The notes under the pieces are model-generated. The model was not told the origin of the DNA, did no database searches, and saw nothing but the letters and a program-made list of their open reading frames with translations. Of a DNA stretch of 64,000 nt, positions 61,710 to 64,000 are shown one piece after another. Origin of the DNA: DASUPK01 sp963695805 (GTDB taxonomy: Bacteria > Actinomycetota > Thermoleophilia > Solirubrobacterales > 70-9); NCBI GenBank assembly GCA_963695805.1, contig CAVOHV010000002.1, positions 1 through 64,000 on the forward strand, read 5' to 3'. The position numbers were made by a program, and so were the translations under genes. Every line of letters begins with the position of its first letter. Within the stretch, counting starts at the first letter, position 1.

Positions 61710-63110
61710 TCAGCGCCCGATGTGGAAGCCGATCCGCTCCGGGATCGCGGCCAGGCCCCTGCTCAGCGGGCCGGCGCTCGCGCCCTGCTCCTCCGCGGCC
61801 TCCTTCGCGACCAGGCCGGTGCGGATCGCGTTGCCGCCCAGCCACGACGCCAAGCCCGTCGGGACCCAGCGAGGCGCGGGATCCACCAGGGCAAGCCGCG
61901 ATTGCTCGTCCCGCCGGTCCAGGGCCAGGGAGGCAGCGGTCCGCCCCATCATCAGGGACGGCCCGACACCGTTTCCCGTATAGCCGAAGACGCAGTAGAC
62001 CGGATCCGCGCCGAGGGGGACGACCATCGGCAGGTGGCCAGGGGAGACGTCGATCGGGCCTCCCCAGGCGTGGGTGATCCGCCGGCCCTCGAGACCCGGG
62101 AAGAACGAGCGCAGGTGAGAGGCGACTTCTCCGACGACGTCGCCGTCGAGCTCCGTGCGCCGTCCCAGGCGGGCGCCGTAGGCAATCCTGCCACCGCCCC
62201 AGCCGAAGGCGATCCGCCCGTCGGGCGTCGTCCGCATGTAGTGGACCATCGCCCGGCTATCGGTGATGCATTCGCCACCCGTCCAGTCGATCTCCTCGAG
62301 GAGGTCCGGCACCGGCTCGGTCAGCACGATGTGGCTCGAGGTGACGGTGAGGCGGCCGCGCAGGGGCGAGCCGGCCGCGCCTGACGCCGGGCCGAGGGCA
62401 AGGACGCACGAACCGGCGCGGATCCGAGCCTGGGGCGTCTCTACCAGACAGCCCCAGGTCCCGGCGCGGAGCCGGCGAAGCGGCGAGCTCTCGAACACTC
62501 GGACTGCGGGACGCTCGGTGAGCCGCTCTCGCAGGCCGAGCGCCAACCGCGCCGGCTGCACCGTCGCGGCGCCCGGGTAGAACACGCCGCCACGGAATCG
62601 AGGCGACCGGCACCGCCGCGCCACCTGATCCGCGCTCAGCTCCCGAGCCTGGTCGCCCTCGCCGAGCTCGCGGCAGGCCTCGACGGCCTCGTCCGGGACA
62701 TCGTCCTGGGCCGGTGCGGCGGAGACCTGCAGGTATCCGCTCTGCCGGTACCACGCGTCCACCTCCTGCTCTGAGCAGAACCGGCCGATCTCGTCAACGG
62801 CGTCCTGCGCGGCTCGGAGAACCCCCGCCGCGCCCGCTCCCCCGACCCGATCGCGAAGGGTGTGCGCGCTGAACCACATGGCGTTGACGAAGCCGCCGTT
62901 CCGGCCGCTCGGCCCGTGCCCGCAACGATCGGCCTCGAGCAGAATCACGTTCGCCTCCGGTTCGAGCTTGGAGACCTGCCAGGCGGCCCACATCCCGGTA
63001 TAGCCGCCTCCGATCACAAGCACGTCGCAGTCCAGATCCCCATCGGCGGGCGGTAGTGGCGGCCGCTCGCCGGCCTGCTCGAGCCAGTATCCGTGGGTGG
63101 TGTGCTCCAT
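61710..63110 (-). CDS. DAO-type FAD-dependent oxidase
   Basis: 466 residues, ATG 63110. CDVLVIGGGYTGMWAAWQVS, VILLEADRCGHGPSGRNGGF (an R-x-G-G-F FAD-contact pattern), AWGGPIDVSPGHLPMVV and GYTGNGVGPSLMMGRTAASL. It resembles gamma-glutamylputrescine or glycine-type oxidases. Neighbouring fumarylacetoacetase is divergent. Amine substrate likely. Confidence 0.85.
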   Translation of the reverse strand: MEHTTHGYWLEQAGERPPLPPADGDLDCDVLVIGGGYTGMWAAWQVSKLEPEANVILLEADRCGHGPSGRNGGFVNAMWFSAHTLRDRVGGAGAAGVLRAAQDAVDEIGRFCSEQEVDAWYRQSGYLQVSAAPAQDDVPDEAVEACRELGEGDQARELSADQVARRCRSPRFRGGVFYPGAATVQPARLALGLRERLTERPAVRVFESSPLRRLRAGTWGCLVETPQARIRAGSCVLALGPASGAAGSPLRGRLTVTSSHIVLTEPVPDLLEEIDWTGGECITDSRAMVHYMRTTPDGRIAFGWGGGRIAYGARLGRRTELDGDVVGEVASHLRSFFPGLEGRRITHAWGGPIDVSPGHLPMVVPLGADPVYCVFGYTGNGVGPSLMMGRTAASLALDRRDEQSRLALVDPAPRWVPTGLASWLGGNAIRTGLVAKEAAEEQGASAGPLSRGLAAIPERIGFHIGR

Positions 63111-63183
63111 GAGCTCAGCATCATCGCCATCCTCACCGTGGCCGTCATCGCGTGGAGGGAATTCGGCGGCAGGTAAGGTCGCC

Positions 63184-64000
63184 GCATGGGGCCAGACCAG
63201 ACGCTGGGAACGTGGGTTCCGGGCGCCGACGCCTCCGGCTTCGGGATCGAGCATCTTCCCCTCGGGGTGATCCGCGCCCGCGGAGGATCCCCACGGCCGG
63301 CAGTCAGGATCGGGGACCGGGCTCTCGTGCTGGCGCCGCTTGCTGCTGCGGGGCTGCTCGATGAGGTTGCCGGGTCGGACGGCGGGGCGCTACGGCGAGC
63401 GCTCGAGGCGGCCACCCTCAACAGCCTGCTTGCGCTCGGCCGACCCACCTGGTCGCGGCTGCGCACTCGCCTGACCGAGCTGCTCGGCGCCGGGAACGAA
63501 GAGGTCGCCGATGCGGGAATCACCGATGACGCCCTCGTCCCGCTCGGCGAGGCCGAGGAGCTCCTCCCGATCGAGGTCGGCGACTACGTCGATTTCTACT
63601 CCTCGCTCGAGCACGCCACGAACGTGGGGCGCCTGGCCCGGCCCGATGGCGATCCGCTGTTTCCGAACTGGCGACACCTGCCGGTCGGGTACCACGGCCG
63701 CTCCGCCAATGTCGTGGTCAGCGGGACGCCGGTAACGCGGCCCATCGGCCAGACGGCTCCGGAGGCCTCCGGCGGGGCGGCTGGGTTCGGGCCAGAGCGG
63801 CTGCTGGACTTCGAGCTCGAGCTCGCCTTCATCACCGGCCCGGGACCCGAAGTCGGCGAGAGGATTCCCGCGGTCGACGCGGCGGAGCACATCTTCGGCT
63901 TTGCGCTCGTAAACGACTGGAGTGCTCGCTCGATCCAGGCTTGGGAGTACCAGCCACTCGGCCCCTTCCTGGCCAAATCATTCGCCACCTCGGTCGGGGC
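63184..64000 (+). CDS. fahA: Fumarylacetoacetase, N-terminal part (3' end outside window)
   Basis: 272 residues visible from ATG 63184. N-terminal SH3-like domain, then the catalytic part: DYVDFYSSLEHATNVGRL (metal Asp and His), NWRHLPVGYHGRSANVVVSG, LDFELELAFI (two Glu metal ligands) and LVNDWSARSIQAWEYQPLG, running off the end at FATSVG. Last step of tyrosine and phenylalanine breakdown, cleaving fumarylacetoacetate. Confidence 0.93.

Overview
The window is high-GC DNA (roughly 65-70%) from an actinobacterium, most likely of the class Thermoleophilia (Solirubrobacterales-like). That placement rests on family resemblance: many SnoaL/NTF2-like proteins that begin MSEENVE and end ALEAAGLSE/RE, a small CEC-type cysteine protein family, basic Ala/Lys/Arg-rich proteins, an AfsR-STAND-WD40 giant, and actinobacterial-type start sites. 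It was not confirmed by any search.

Layout. 0-27 kb is a dynamic accessory region: the 3' end of a DNA-repair ligase gene, a CBS protein, an orphan TIR effector, an IS110-type transposon, and two copies of a stress-type gene set at 4.0-5.9 kb and 13.1-15.5 kb (CEC protein, 24-residue membrane peptide, basic glycine-zipper protein, basic helical protein). It also holds ferritin-like and small membrane proteins, a broken topoisomerase IB, an operon of SnoaL genes led by an HNH nuclease, a haloperoxidase and an RTX-repeat protein sharing a duplicated leader, and one 5.1-kb regulator gene. Most frame-broken genes in the window lie here (about thirteen, against one in the remaining 37 kb).

26-59 kb is a chain of short modules of mostly intact metabolic genes. 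The modules are separated by repeated copies of the 3' half of an initiator tRNA plus its terminator hairpin, which look like attachment-site scars. Module contents: carboxyethylornithine synthase; carbamate kinase with a cyclic-DPG synthetase-like protein; methyltransferase, kinase/ATPase, GDPD and MBL-like proteins; glyoxalase with two flavoproteins; HxlR with a BBE oxidase and a YbdK ligase; carbonic anhydrase; ArsR, SRPBCC and SulP; and a four-gene operon (pterin synthase, methyltransferase, glycosyltransferase, SDR) that could make a modified pterin. The window ends with an STAS protein, a MASE1-SpoIIE-HATPase fusion, a DAO-type oxidase and the start of fumarylacetoacetase.

Regulation. 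Several genes of the duplicated sets carry GTTT-N12-16-GGGTA promoters like those of general-stress sigma-B factors, and partner-switching proteins (two STAS proteins and an RsbU/RsbW-like fusion) are in the same window. A second promoter type, GATACT exactly 8-9 nt before ATG with a palindrome upstream, precedes the SnoaL genes and an HNH gene and implies leaderless mRNAs.
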